Notes: generated by a model from the letters alone, not told the origin. A DNA stretch of 64,000 nucleotides from Paenalcaligenes hominis (GCF_011927625.1 NZ_JAATIZ010000001.1:558001-622000); one strand, 5' to 3'; shown: positions 14,539 to 22,542, counted from the first letter of the stretch. Numbers and translations are program-made.

Positions 14539-15126
14539 ATGAGTGATCAGTTGAATTCAGTATCACTTTTAACGAACTCCCTTAGGAGGTGGGTGGTTTC
14601 GCATTTGCCAGTTCTTAAAGGGGATGTTCTCGTGTCAGAGATGTGCTTTTTTGAACGAAAGAATCGAGCTGACCTAGTTTTAGCAAATGGACAGCTAACG
14701 GCATTTGAGGTCAAGTCTTCCAATGACCGGATGAGTCGCTGGGAGACTCAGCAAAAGGCTTATTTAGCAGTTTTTGACAAGGTTTGGCTCTGCGTTCACT
14801 CGCGGCACCTAAAAAAGGCATATGAAGCTTTAAATCCTTGCGTGGGCCTGATGGTGCTAGATAATTACGGCGGGGTGGTAGTGCTGGAAGAGGCTAAGGA
14901 AAACAAGAGTCAGAGCCTAGAGGCGCACGCAGAGCTCCTATGGAGATCTGAAGTAGATTTATTGCTGGTAAGCGCGGGGGAAAAGGTAAAAAGAAGCTTG
15001 CGCCTCGCTGAAGCTCGTCTGGAAATGCTAAACAAGGTTCCGGAGGCGAAAATTAGAGAAGCTGTGCTGCAGGCGCTAAAACGACGCTATTCGGAATATC
15101 AAATATCGTCGCAATCCTCATCCTGA
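14539..15126 (+). CDS. sce7726-family protein, putative PD-(D/E)XK nuclease
   Basis: 195 residues from the ATG at 14539, which has AAGGAG upstream (an ATG at 14515 has none). A restriction-like nuclease core is visible: an acidic position in VLVSEM, then RADLVLANGQLTAFEVKSS, i.e. D-xn-E-V-K, followed by a conserved Q in QQKAYL. The rest is helical with a basic C-terminus. It ends 28 bp inside the convergent beta-family gene. The pair occupies the slot held by rexAB in lambda (between cI and OL), where superinfection-exclusion genes are usual. Antiphage function is inference. Confidence 0.72.
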   Translation: MSDQLNSVSLLTNSLRRWVVSHLPVLKGDVLVSEMCFFERKNRADLVLANGQLTAFEVKSSNDRMSRWETQQKAYLAVFDKVWLCVHSRHLKKAYEALNPCVGLMVLDNYGGVVVLEEAKENKSQSLEAHAELLWRSEVDLLLVSAGEKVKRSLRLAEARLEMLNKVPEAKIREAVLQALKRRYSEYQISSQSSS

Positions 15127-16226
15127 GGACTAGATAAAGGAGCTGGAAATCCATAAAATGCAATACAACGTATGATTTCAGTTATATGTTGGTTTGCTCT
15201 ATACCCATTCCACGTTCCATTATGCCCATAGCCCTTTTTTGCAGGATCAGAGATTTTAGAAATACGGTCATATTGCTCATTTGCCCAACAAAAGTGGGGC
15301 CCCTGAAATTGCTGAAGCGCAACTAGATCCTTAGCGAGATCTATATATTTATCATATTCCATATTTGAGCCTTCTCTAGCAAGCCACCATTCAAAATCTT
15401 TTAAATAACTGGCAAAAGGAATTATATGCATGCCCATGACAAAAGCAGTGGCGCTGCCTAGAGTGGAAGAGGCGTAATCCCCATATGCTCTTATAGAGGT
15501 AGTATTAGGTGTAGTAAGCAGGGATTGGGCGCCGAAATCTATTGAGATGGCCGTTTGTTGAGAGCCGGAGCTTGGTCTTTTGTCTGGGAAAGAAGTGCTT
15601 ATTACAGCCCATCCTTTTAAGCCTGTTGAGTTGATCACATCTAGGTAATCGTTGATTTTGGCTGATGTCGTTAAGTCGTTAGGGTGATCCAGAGGGCCCT
15701 GGTCTATTAATAACCAAACTCTTGCTTGGTCATCAACAGCATCTAAAATTGCTTTTGTGTAGTCAAGGTTGGCAAGGTGATTTGACTTTTCATTCCAAAG
15801 GCAAACTCTAACAGCTATCTCGTTAAAGTCTGCTAATAGGTCTATAGCAAAACGAGATACATCTCTTCGGGTAGCGTTTACCCCCTCCCAAGATACCGCA
15901 GGGATAATGCTATTATGGATCGCTTTAAGGCCTTGGTAAAAGTTTTGTCTAGCTATAAAACTATTGCTCGGATCATCAAGATTTAAGTCTGTTATTAAAT
16001 GCTTTTCTTGCTGCTGGTTAGGGGCTTTGCTTAGAGCGATGCCTACAGGAGAACAATCAATAAAAAAAGAATGGTTTTCAGGCCATTTGCTGCAAAAGTT
16101 ACTGATGTGGGTATCTGCCTTGCCGCAGATATCCATAAGAGGGATGACTTTTTCTTTAATGCTATCCTCCAGATTAAGTAATGCTTTTACATCATTCTGC
16201 GCAGCTTGAATTAATGGTATGTACAT
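15099..16226 (-). CDS. Beta-family protein (sce7725-like)
   Basis: 375 residues, opening MYIPLIQAAQNDVKALLNL and containing the TIM-barrel-like VIPLMDI, SFFIDCSP, IIPAVSWEG, VWLLIDQGP and GWAVISTSFP strands in order, the layout of the Pfam 'Beta protein' family seen in phages and defence islands. C-terminal FCWANEQYDRISK and GTWNGYRANQHI are also typical. Such proteins often occur beside sce7726-type proteins, as here. Biochemical activity unknown. Transcribed in the same direction as cI, so likely expressed in the lysogen. Confidence 0.75.
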   Translation of the reverse strand: MYIPLIQAAQNDVKALLNLEDSIKEKVIPLMDICGKADTHISNFCSKWPENHSFFIDCSPVGIALSKAPNQQQEKHLITDLNLDDPSNSFIARQNFYQGLKAIHNSIIPAVSWEGVNATRRDVSRFAIDLLADFNEIAVRVCLWNEKSNHLANLDYTKAILDAVDDQARVWLLIDQGPLDHPNDLTTSAKINDYLDVINSTGLKGWAVISTSFPDKRPSSGSQQTAISIDFGAQSLLTTPNTTSIRAYGDYASSTLGSATAFVMGMHIIPFASYLKDFEWWLAREGSNMEYDKYIDLAKDLVALQQFQGPHFCWANEQYDRISKISDPAKKGYGHNGTWNGYRANQHITEIIRCIAFYGFPAPLSSPQDEDCDDI

Positions 16227-16354
16227 CCTAACTCCTTTGGTAATGGCCTTCGGCCGTTAAGAAAGAAAACTACTTATGGCGCATTTACTTCTAAATCGTT
16301 ATGTGTCGTTACTTTAGACCTAAGTAAAATCCCACGAGGCCTTAATCTTTTAGA

Positions 16355-16495
16355 TTAGTGACAGTGCCTTGTCCCAGCCTTCCTATCCATATGACAGCCA
16401 TTCTTATCAGTACGACCTGAGTGCGCCCAAACATCATCTGCTACAAAACTAAGCGAGAGAATTGCTAGTGTTGCTGCTGCGAAAAGTTTTTTCAT
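16355..16495 (-). CDS. Small secreted HxGCHxD...HCH protein (46 aa)
   Basis: Starts at MKKLF (16495) with a clear signal peptide (LFAAATLAILSLSFVADDVWA) cleaved before HSGRTDKNGCHMDRKAG and a terminal RHCH. The His/Cys motif is the metal-binding-looking module often fused to or encoded near secreted nucleases. GGAGA lies upstream. Downstream of cI on the same strand, so probably a lysogenic-conversion gene. Confidence 0.7.
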   Translation of the reverse strand: MKKLFAAATLAILSLSFVADDVWAHSGRTDKNGCHMDRKAGTRHCH

Positions 16496-16568
16496 GCTTA
16501 CGTCTCCACAATAAATAATAATTTTTGTTACTTTAAGCCTAAACAAAAAGCCCACGAGGGGCTGCAGC

Positions 16569-17321
16569 TTAACTCTTTCTAAGTGACCACCAATGTCTGA
16601 CTAGCCCGCAAATATGTAAATCGTTCACACTAGTTGCATCAATGGAGTACGCCCCATAGCCACTCACGTTGTCTGAGATGATATCTATCTTGTTAGTTTC
16701 AAAATTAACTCTCAGCCGCTTGATTAGCAGGCGCTCATTCCAGATGATGACGTAAATGCCTTCACGTTCAAAAGCTTTTACCGAGGTGTCAACAAAAACC
16801 AGATCCCCATCATTGATAGTAGGGCTCATAGAGTCTCCTGATACAGGTAGAACTCTAAAGTCTTTTAGATGCCCTCCGAGATTCTTTTGCGCCCATTCTA
16901 TGTTGACCTCCAGGTAGTCCTCAACTACGGGGTAGTCAACTGGAACCCCTCCAGGTCCTGCTGAGGGTGTGACGTCTAAGATATCTATCTTGATACGTCT
17001 CTTTTTCTCCGATCTCGTTCTCTCTATTTCTTGGAGGGGCAGAGGCTCTTTTGTCATTGCAGCGGCCTCGCTAGCTTCTCTAGCTAATCGAGGACTAAAG
17101 TCACCGATGCTTACTCCTAAACCTCTAGCAAATTTCATTGCTGCGGCTAAGTTTAAGGGTCTCCTCCCTAGCAGATATTGAGAAACCATGCCTTGAGTTC
17201 CGATATCAAACTCATGCCCAAAAGCCGATTGGCTTAATTTGGCCCGCTCATCGAATAAGCGTTTAAGGCTCTGGGCCTCAAGTTCGATGTGTCCAGCTTC
17301 AGTGGCCATCTCCGTTTGCAT
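16569..17321 (-). CDS. cI: CI-type repressor (HTH + S24 peptidase)
   Basis: 250 residues from the ATG at 17321, the one with AAAGGAAA at good spacing; ATGs seven codons upstream and four downstream are alternatives. Helix-turn-helix at about 20-75 (SQSAFGHEFDIGTQGMVSQY, LLGRRPLNLAAAMKFA). C-terminal S24/LexA-type domain with catalytic Ser in PVSGDSMSPTI and Lys in LLIKRLRV; an Ala-Gly (SAGPGG) lies at the expected self-cleavage linker. RecA-stimulated cleavage would induce the phage. Divergent from the Cro-like gene across shared operators. Confidence 0.92.
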   Translation of the reverse strand: MQTEMATEAGHIELEAQSLKRLFDERAKLSQSAFGHEFDIGTQGMVSQYLLGRRPLNLAAAMKFARGLGVSIGDFSPRLAREASEAAAMTKEPLPLQEIERTRSEKKRRIKIDILDVTPSAGPGGVPVDYPVVEDYLEVNIEWAQKNLGGHLKDFRVLPVSGDSMSPTINDGDLVFVDTSVKAFEREGIYVIIWNERLLIKRLRVNFETNKIDIISDNVSGYGAYSIDATSVNDLHICGLVRHWWSLRKS

Positions 17322-17412
17322 GCTTATTTCCTTTTCTTCCATTCCGCTTATTAGATCGCCAACCCTTTTACAAAGAGAGTGAAGACGCCTCTTCTTTACT
17401 ATTTATGCAAAG

Positions 17413-17477
17413 TTTAGCAATGCTATTAATAGTGGCAACTATCATTGCTATTGCTATTAATAAATAGCTTTGCTATT
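17413..17477. promoter_or_regulatory. Right operator region (OR-like), three sites
   Basis: TTTAGCAATGCTATT (17413-17427), AATAGTGGCAACTAT (17428-17442) and the perfect AATAGCTTTGCTATT (17463-17477) fit AATAGC-N3-GCTATT with zero to two changes. Spacing and position between divergent repressor genes match a lambda OR; the same motif is found at 14268-14307. Confidence 0.8.
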
Positions 17478-17479
17478 AT
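17451..17479 (+). promoter_or_regulatory. Rightward early promoter (PR-like)
   Basis: TTGCTA (17451-17456), 17-bp spacer, TATTAT (17474-17479), with the perfect operator covering the -10. The predicted start falls at or next to the ATG at 17487, so the transcript may be leaderless. A second option is -10 TATTAA at 17455-17460 with GTGGCA upstream. Confidence 0.65.
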
Positions 17480-17486
17480 TTATCTC

Positions 17487-17768
17487 ATGGATATACAGAC
17501 CTATTTAAAAGATAACCCTGAGAGAAGGCGAGCGCTAGCGCAAGAGATGGATATCGGGATAGCAAATATCTATCAATGGATGCGCGGACTACGGCCTGTT
17601 CCTGTGGAGCGCTGCGCTGTTATTGAGCGCTTGACTCAAGGGGCGGTTACTCGTAAAGACCTCCGCCCGAATGACTGGCATGAGATCTGGCCTGAGCTAG
17701 TAGTCAATGAATCGTCACAGCCCCAGCCTCAGTCTCACCGCGCAGCAAATTCCACCCCAGCCGATTAG
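17487..17768 (+). CDS. Cro/YdaS-type regulator
   Basis: 93 residues, HTH in DNPERRRALAQEMDIGIANI and YQWMRGLRPVPVERC, then DWHEIWPEL, the standard YdaS/Cro-superfamily pattern. Start at the ATG 17487; the upstream in-frame extension lies in the operators. No ribosome site precedes the ATG. First gene of the rightward early operon, expected to repress cI and promote lytic development. Confidence 0.85.
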   Translation: MDIQTYLKDNPERRRALAQEMDIGIANIYQWMRGLRPVPVERCAVIERLTQGAVTRKDLRPNDWHEIWPELVVNESSQPQPQSHRAANSTPAD

Positions 17769-17892
17769 CCACCCAGTCAATGTGGTCATCGGTTGGATTT
17801 TCAAAATAACGACACGCTAGATCAAGAGCTCGTTCCATAAGCTCAGATTTTTCAAATTTAGTTAGCACCGTATCAGGTGTGATTTTCAACAT
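17704..17892 (-). CDS. Possible small antisense-strand gene (62 aa)
   Basis: ATG at 17892 preceded by GGGAGA at 5-bp spacing. It encodes a helical protein with LMERALDLACRYFENPTDD and DHIDWVANRLGWNLL. It overlaps the 3' end of the Cro-like gene on the other strand by 65 bp. The sequence looks protein-like but the orientation is against the early operon, so it remains uncertain. Confidence 0.45.
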   Translation of the reverse strand: MLKITPDTVLTKFEKSELMERALDLACRYFENPTDDHIDWVANRLGWNLLRGETEAGAVTIH

Positions 17893-17982
17893 AACGTTCT
17901 CCCAATGCATGAAAGTTGGCATTTTCATCATAGTTAGCCAGCGCGGTTAGCGAAACGTTGAAATGTACGAGGGTTCAGCCCA

Positions 17983-18510
17983 ATGACAAAACGATTCTCC
18001 TCTTTAAATTGGCGCGATGCGCTTTATAACTCGGTGCGTCAGGCACCAGGCGGTATTAATGATGCCGCTGCGTTTTTAACTGAACGCCGTAATACGTCCA
18101 TCCATCCTGAATCGCTCCGTCGGAAACTAACAGGTGGCGAGCAGTTAGATCTGGATATGGCTTTTCTCTTAACTGAGTGGTTACAAGCCTTTGTGTGCAG
18201 CCACAGCACAGCTAAAGACTGGCTGATTGCCGCAAATGAACAGCTAGGCTTGAGTGTTGTGGAAATGCCTACTGAGCCTGTGGGCGGTTTTGACGATGAG
18301 GCTGATGCTCTTAATCGCAAAGGGCTTAAAGCCATCTCTGAGCTAGGTGAAATGTGTTCAGCAATTACTAGTACTACAGCAGACGGTCGAGTTACCGAGG
18401 AAGAGCGTGAGCTCGTGGTAGCCAAGGCGCGCGTGCTGATTGTTTTGTGTTTTCGGGTCATCCGTAACGTGACCCGTTGGCGAGTTAAGGAGATAGGAAG
18501 ACATGGCTAA
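17983..18510 (+). CDS. CII/CP76-like phage regulatory protein
   Basis: 175 residues. The N-terminus (WRDALYNSVRQAPGGINDAAAFL, then ESLRRKLTGGEQLDLDMAFL) is the pattern of the phage CII/CP76 regulators that follow cro. The C-terminal half has a helical EEERELVVAKARVLIVLCFRV segment. Probably a transcription activator that decides lysogeny. Followed by an 8-bp overlap with the next gene. Confidence 0.75.
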   Translation: MTKRFSSLNWRDALYNSVRQAPGGINDAAAFLTERRNTSIHPESLRRKLTGGEQLDLDMAFLLTEWLQAFVCSHSTAKDWLIAANEQLGLSVVEMPTEPVGGFDDEADALNRKGLKAISELGEMCSAITSTTADGRVTEEERELVVAKARVLIVLCFRVIRNVTRWRVKEIGRHG

Positions 18511-18973
18511 GGTTGCACTACGCCTTAATGAGCAAGGGCGATTAGAAGGACTGACCCCAGTAGATCAACGTGCTTATCAACGGTTTAAAAATAAGCTCAA
18601 AGACTTACGGCTCGGGGAAACAATTAGCTTTGAGCATCACTTCCCTCGTAGCGGCCCTTTTCACCGCCGTCACTTTTCCATGCTTGGCTTGGTTTTCGAC
18701 AACCAAGAGCAATTTGCTCACCCAAATGATTTTCGTAATTGGGTTGAGGTCGGCGCAGGGCATTGCTTATTTGTGCCTGGGCCTGATGGCCGTATGGTCG
18801 CGCTGCCCAAATCAATCGCTTACGACCGTTTGGACGATGTGGAGTTTGCTGAGCATCACGCTAAAGCAGTGAGTTTTTTACGTTCTACGCAAGCTACTCG
18901 CTTTTTATGGCCTCACGTTGAGGACGTAGCAGCAGGGCAGGCAATGGAATCGCTTTTACAGGAATTTGAATAA
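18503..18973 (+). CDS. DUF1367-family phage protein
   Basis: 156 residues; GETISFEHHFPRSGPFHRRHFSML, LVFDNQEQF, and PKSIAYDRLDDVEF follow the DUF1367 pattern common in the replication region of lambdoid phages. Role unknown; usually grouped with recombination and HNH proteins as here. Overlaps both neighbours. Confidence 0.78.
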   Translation: MAKVALRLNEQGRLEGLTPVDQRAYQRFKNKLKDLRLGETISFEHHFPRSGPFHRRHFSMLGLVFDNQEQFAHPNDFRNWVEVGAGHCLFVPGPDGRMVALPKSIAYDRLDDVEFAEHHAKAVSFLRSTQATRFLWPHVEDVAAGQAMESLLQEFE

Positions 18974-19455
18974 TGAAAGCTCACAACTCAACACTAAAAC
19001 GCGGCAAGCCAATGAAGCGTACGCCTTTCAAAAAATCAGCTCTAAGCAAGCCGATGAAAATTAATCCTAAAGCCAAAATGAGTAGTAAAGGCATGAAAGG
19101 TAACCCAGCTACAGCAGAGCAAAAGCGTTATCACGATGCGTTAGCAAGCCTAGGCTGTATCGCTTGCCGCCTAGACGGCAATCATCAGCCGATGGTGAGC
19201 ATTCATCACATAGATGGGCGTACTAAGCCGCATGCTCATTGGCTCGTGCTTCCGTTATGTGCCGGGCACCATCAAGATGGTACCGGTGTGCCAGGATTGA
19301 TTGCTGTGCATCCGTGGAAAGCCCGTTTTGAGCAGCAGTATGGTACTGAGCTAAGTTTGCTGCAGACATGTCATGGTCTGCTACGTGATGGCGGATATGA
19401 CGTGCCAGAGGCAGCTGTAGAGGCTTTGGGTAATGCAGGTGGGGTGAGGCTATGA
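18973..19455 (+). CDS. Ref-family RecA-dependent nuclease
   Basis: 160 residues. A very basic N-terminus (K-rich, RGKPMKRTPFKKS) precedes an HNH-like domain: CIACRLDG, SIHHIDGRTKPHAHWLVLP and LCAGHHQDGTG. This matches P1 Ref, which binds RecA filaments and cuts at displaced loops. Its start shares one base with the previous stop; it overlaps the replication gene by 4 bp. Confidence 0.8.
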   Translation: MKAHNSTLKRGKPMKRTPFKKSALSKPMKINPKAKMSSKGMKGNPATAEQKRYHDALASLGCIACRLDGNHQPMVSIHHIDGRTKPHAHWLVLPLCAGHHQDGTGVPGLIAVHPWKARFEQQYGTELSLLQTCHGLLRDGGYDVPEAAVEALGNAGGVRL

Positions 19456-20324
19456 CAACCATTAAAAAAGGCTCTGCAACGCTCTTTCACGCTACCGGGA
19501 AGCCGTACTCAACAATCAGCAATAAAGCCGTGGATGCAATCACTAATCCTGATGCGTTGGCTATTTGGACGTTTTTGCAGACCAAAGATAACAACTGGAC
19601 TGTTGTCGGCACATGGTTGCAAAAGCGATTTGGTATTGGTCGTGACCGCTACTCAAGAGCCATGTCGCATCTAGAGGCACTAGGTTTAATTAAATATGAA
19701 GCCAATCGCTGCAAAGAGACGGGGAAACTAGCAGGCAGACGCATTATTGTGAATTTTGAGCCAGTGATTACCGAGATGCCGGAAAACCCACAAGTCGGTG
19801 AATCCACAGTTCGGTCGACCGACAAGTCGGAAAACCTACAACAACCAATAAAAGACTTTATACCAATAAAAGAATCTACCAATAACTCTTTGTCGAGCAA
19901 GCCCGACAATGCGCCTGGGGATGAAAAGCCCGATAGCACAGCTCAAGTCTGCAAACGAGTTATTGACCACCTAAACCTGAAAACCGGATCTGCATTCCGT
20001 CATGCTGACTCACACATGCGTCTGATTGCCTCACGATTAAAAGCCGGGGCGACTGAGGATGAGCTGTGCCGAGTGATTGACCGCAAATGCTCAGAGTGGC
20101 TGCAAAACCCAGAGATGCGGCAGTACTTGCGGCCAAGCACGTTGTTCAGTCCGAAGAAGTACGACAACTACGTGGGACAACTCACGCAGCCATTGCCAAA
20201 CAAAGGCGCAAGTAACGGCCAGAGCTCGGGGAGGTTCGACCCAACGGAGTACATAAACCGCAATCGCATAAGCCGCCAACAAGCACAACAAGGAGCCACT
20301 GATGCAAGTTTTATCGACATTTGA
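19452..20324 (+). CDS. Replication initiation protein (O-like, with phage C-terminal domain)
   Basis: 290 residues. Winged-helix-like N-terminus (AIWTFLQTKDNNW, WLQKRFGIGRDRYSRAMSHLEALGLI) and a conserved phage replication C-terminal domain (VIDHLNLKTGSAFRHADSH, RPSTLFSPKKYDNYVGQL). A low-complexity linker lies between. The AT-rich repeats in the middle of the gene may be the origin, as in lambda O. Followed by a P-like gene with 23-bp overlap. Confidence 0.85.
   Translation: MTTIKKGSATLFHATGKPYSTISNKAVDAITNPDALAIWTFLQTKDNNWTVVGTWLQKRFGIGRDRYSRAMSHLEALGLIKYEANRCKETGKLAGRRIIVNFEPVITEMPENPQVGESTVRSTDKSENLQQPIKDFIPIKESTNNSLSSKPDNAPGDEKPDSTAQVCKRVIDHLNLKTGSAFRHADSHMRLIASRLKAGATEDELCRVIDRKCSEWLQNPEMRQYLRPSTLFSPKKYDNYVGQLTQPLPNKGASNGQSSGRFDPTEYINRNRISRQQAQQGATDASFIDI
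19844..19885. other. Candidate replication origin iterons
   Basis: Three direct copies of ACCAATAA at 19844, 19862 and 19878 (spacing 18 and 16 bp), in an AT-rich stretch just after GTCGG-rich repeats (ACAAGTCGG at about 19789 and 19822). Located inside the initiator gene, the lambda pattern. Confidence 0.4.
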
Positions 20325-21015
20325 AAACGTGTGGCTACAGCCTCGTGAAAAACTAGACGGTATCTCGATGATGGATCACCTGTACAACCGTCTGGATGGC
20401 ATTTATCCCAGTAAATTCACTGCTAATTTCCGTGATGTGTCTGCTATCTCAAACTGGAAAGAAGCGTGGGCCGAAGCATTTGCAGATGAGCGCATTACAC
20501 CTCAGGACGTAGCGCTTGGTCTTAAAAACTGCATTCGCATGTTCAACTGGCCACCAAGCTTGCCGGAGTTCTTAAAGGCCTGCCGACCACATTTAGAGCC
20601 GAATGTAGCGTTTTTTGAAGCAGTTCGGGGCATGCAAGCGCGAAGCGCAGGAAAGACAGGCGACTGGTCCCACCCAGCCATTTTCTACGCGGCTTTGGCA
20701 GTAGGGCAGTACGAAATGATGAACCAGTCCTACCAACAGCTTAAAGCCCGTTGGGAGAAAGCCTTTGGTGAGCAGTTGGCACTAGGGCAATGGCCTGAGA
20801 TTCCACCAGTGGTAGAAGCCTTGCCGGCCCCAGCGCGGACCGAAGAGGGTAAGGCGCAAATACGCAAGGTTAGCAGCATGGCTAGCGATGCTTTGGCAAG
20901 CAACGGCAAAGACCATAAGCGGTGGGCTAAACGTATTTTGGAAAACCCTGAGGGTAAATCGATGTTTGCGGTTAACGCGGCTAAAGCTGCGCTAGGCATG
21001 GAGGCAGGGGCATGA
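20302..21015 (+). CDS. Replication protein P-like helicase loader
   Basis: 237 residues; NWKEAWAEAFADERITPQDVALGL and MFNWPPSLPEFLKACRP are the P-family hallmarks. It would recruit host DnaB to the O-bound origin. The position after the O-like gene supports this. Confidence 0.83.
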   Translation: MQVLSTFENVWLQPREKLDGISMMDHLYNRLDGIYPSKFTANFRDVSAISNWKEAWAEAFADERITPQDVALGLKNCIRMFNWPPSLPEFLKACRPHLEPNVAFFEAVRGMQARSAGKTGDWSHPAIFYAALAVGQYEMMNQSYQQLKARWEKAFGEQLALGQWPEIPPVVEALPAPARTEEGKAQIRKVSSMASDALASNGKDHKRWAKRILENPEGKSMFAVNAAKAALGMEAGA

Positions 21016-21209
21016 TTCAGTGCGTTGAGTGCAAAAGCTTTAGCTTGCGTGATGCAGGGCAGATGGCGCATCGAGGCTGTGGCGTGTGCGGTCATGACGC
21101 CCGGCATTCGTACTACCCAGCAATGCGTGAACATGGGTGCAGCCGATTTAGCCAAGCCGAGGCTGATGTGATCGAAAAACGTAAGGGGTGGCTCGATGCT
21201 AGAAATTAA
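21012..21209 (+). CDS. Small zinc-binding phage protein (65 aa)
   Basis: CVECKSFSLRDAGQMAHRGCGVCG, then H and C residues and CSRFSQAEADVIEKRKGWL: a four-cysteine zinc-ribbon-like protein seen widely between P and RusA in beta- and gammaproteobacterial prophages. Overlaps the P-like gene by 4 bp and rusA by 14 bp. Function unknown. Confidence 0.72.
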   Translation: MIQCVECKSFSLRDAGQMAHRGCGVCGHDARHSYYPAMREHGCSRFSQAEADVIEKRKGWLDARN

Positions 21210-21561
21210 ATTGCCGTGGCCACACAAGTCATTATTTCCGAATGCCAAGGGCGGTCGTCACTGGGGCACGTTCCAAGTGCAAAAGGAGAAAGCACGAACT
21301 GTGGGCTTGATGCTGACGAAAACGGCATTAGGTACGCGCAAGGTTGGGTTTTCGGAAAGAGAGCCGTTGCGCATTACGTTTTACATGCCCAATCGCATAC
21401 GTAGAGATGTGGATGGCATGCATGGAGCGATTAAGCATCACTTAGATGGCATTGCTAAGGCGTTAGGCGTGGATGACAGTATTTTTCGACCTGTTGTCAT
21501 TGACGTAGATTTGGATCCGGCGAAGAAAGGATTTGTTTTGGTGGAGGTGGGGCATGCGTAG
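21196..21561 (+). CDS. rusA: RusA-type Holliday junction resolvase
   Basis: 121 residues, normal RusA length. Acidic catalytic residues in RRDVDGMHGAIKHHLDG and GVDDSI, with LPWPHKSLFPNAKGGRHW at the N-terminus. Cuts four-way junctions formed by the phage recombination system. Confidence 0.92.
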   Translation: MLEIKLPWPHKSLFPNAKGGRHWGTFQVQKEKARTVGLMLTKTALGTRKVGFSEREPLRITFYMPNRIRRDVDGMHGAIKHHLDGIAKALGVDDSIFRPVVIDVDLDPAKKGFVLVEVGHA

Positions 21562-21892
21562 AACACAAAAAAACGCTGAGCTTGTGCGATCGGTAGTAGA
21601 AACTTCGTCGGCGCCGATGTCTGTGTTTGACATCATTCGAGCAACCCAACTTAGCGAGGGGCAAGCTCGCAGGGCTGTTTTTGAAGCCCAGCAGAAAGGG
21701 TATTTGCATGTGGTGGCTAGAGCCAGGGCAGGAAATAAAGTATTCGCAAATTTTTATGCTGCTTATGCGGTGGATCAGGTTGAGTTCTTGAAGTTTGCAC
21801 CACAGACAAGAAAAACGACTGACGAAATAGTTACTAGGGCTAAAGAGCTAGGCGGTCATTTTGGCGTACTAGTTACGCAGTTGGAGGGGTAG
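21554..21892 (+). CDS. Small winged-helix protein (112 aa)
   Basis: ATG at 21554, overlapping rusA by 8 bp. SAPMSVFDIIRATQLSEGQARRAVF then GYLHVV is a classic winged helix-turn-helix. Likely a DNA-binding regulator in the early operon. Family not recognised. Confidence 0.65.
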   Translation: MRRTQKNAELVRSVVETSSAPMSVFDIIRATQLSEGQARRAVFEAQQKGYLHVVARARAGNKVFANFYAAYAVDQVEFLKFAPQTRKTTDEIVTRAKELGGHFGVLVTQLEG

Positions 21893-21894
21893 AG

Positions 21895-22062
21895 ATGGCT
21901 CTACCTAGATTCCTTTATGGCGACCCAAGTAAGCATGTGGATTTTGTGCGTAGAGAGCGAGCCAAGTACGAGGCCAATCAAAAGCACAATAAGGCTGATA
22001 AGGCTAAAGAGGGGTTAGAAAAATTGTTTAAAAATGGGGCAGCATCGAATGAGCAAAAGTAA
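21895..22062 (+). CDS. Small basic helical protein (55 aa)
   Basis: GGAGGGG ribosome site 6 bp before the ATG at 21895, stop at 22060-22062, overlapping the next gene by 14 bp. Starts MALPRFLYGDPSKHVDFV and continues as a Lys/Glu-rich helix. Unknown function. Confidence 0.6.
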   Translation: MALPRFLYGDPSKHVDFVRRERAKYEANQKHNKADKAKEGLEKLFKNGAASNEQK

Positions 22063-22435
22063 TATCGAGATTCTGTTGAGTGAGTGGGGTGCTTGGAAGC
22101 GTGGGGAGAACCGTAGAGCGTTAGGGCTGCCTAGTCAGTCGGCGTTTCATAATGTTGTGGTGGATGGATCAGGTAGAGTGCCGGAACCAGATGTGCTGTT
22201 GGTAGATGATGATTTGTGTAGGCTTGATGCAGAGATCAATGAGTTACACCCTGATTTTAGGGCGGTAATTACCGCTCATTACGTTAAGCCGGGACCCGCA
22301 AAAGCCAAAATGGATGATTTAGGTATATCCAGGTCTTTGTATTTTTTCCGACTGGATTTTGCTACGAAGCAAGTAGGACACAAGATGTGGTACCACCGAC
22401 CAGAAACATATACACAGCCTACAGCATCTATTTAG
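22049..22435 (+). CDS. Q-type antitermination protein
   Basis: 128 residues from the ATG at 22049. Helical, with LDAEINELHPDFRAVITAHYV and DLGISRSLYFFRLDFATKQVG resembling the sigma-region-4-like part of phage-82/21-type Q proteins. It is last in the early operon and directly before a terminator, the standard position of Q, so it should switch on late genes by making polymerase ignore terminators. Confidence 0.72.
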   Translation: MSKSNIEILLSEWGAWKRGENRRALGLPSQSAFHNVVVDGSGRVPEPDVLLVDDDLCRLDAEINELHPDFRAVITAHYVKPGPAKAKMDDLGISRSLYFFRLDFATKQVGHKMWYHRPETYTQPTASI

Positions 22436-22514
22436 TCTAGACTCGTTGCCATATCGTCTAGACCGAATCATAATAAAACACGTAGGCTGTCGAGTTGTCA
22501 GCCGATTTTGTGAG

Positions 22515-22535
22515 CCCTGCGGATGCGGGGTTTTT
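22515..22535 (+). terminator. Terminator after the Q-like gene
   Basis: CCCTGC/GCGGGG stem with a GGAT loop followed by TTTTT. A likely target of Q antitermination. Confidence 0.85.
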
Positions 22536-22542
22536 CCTATTG

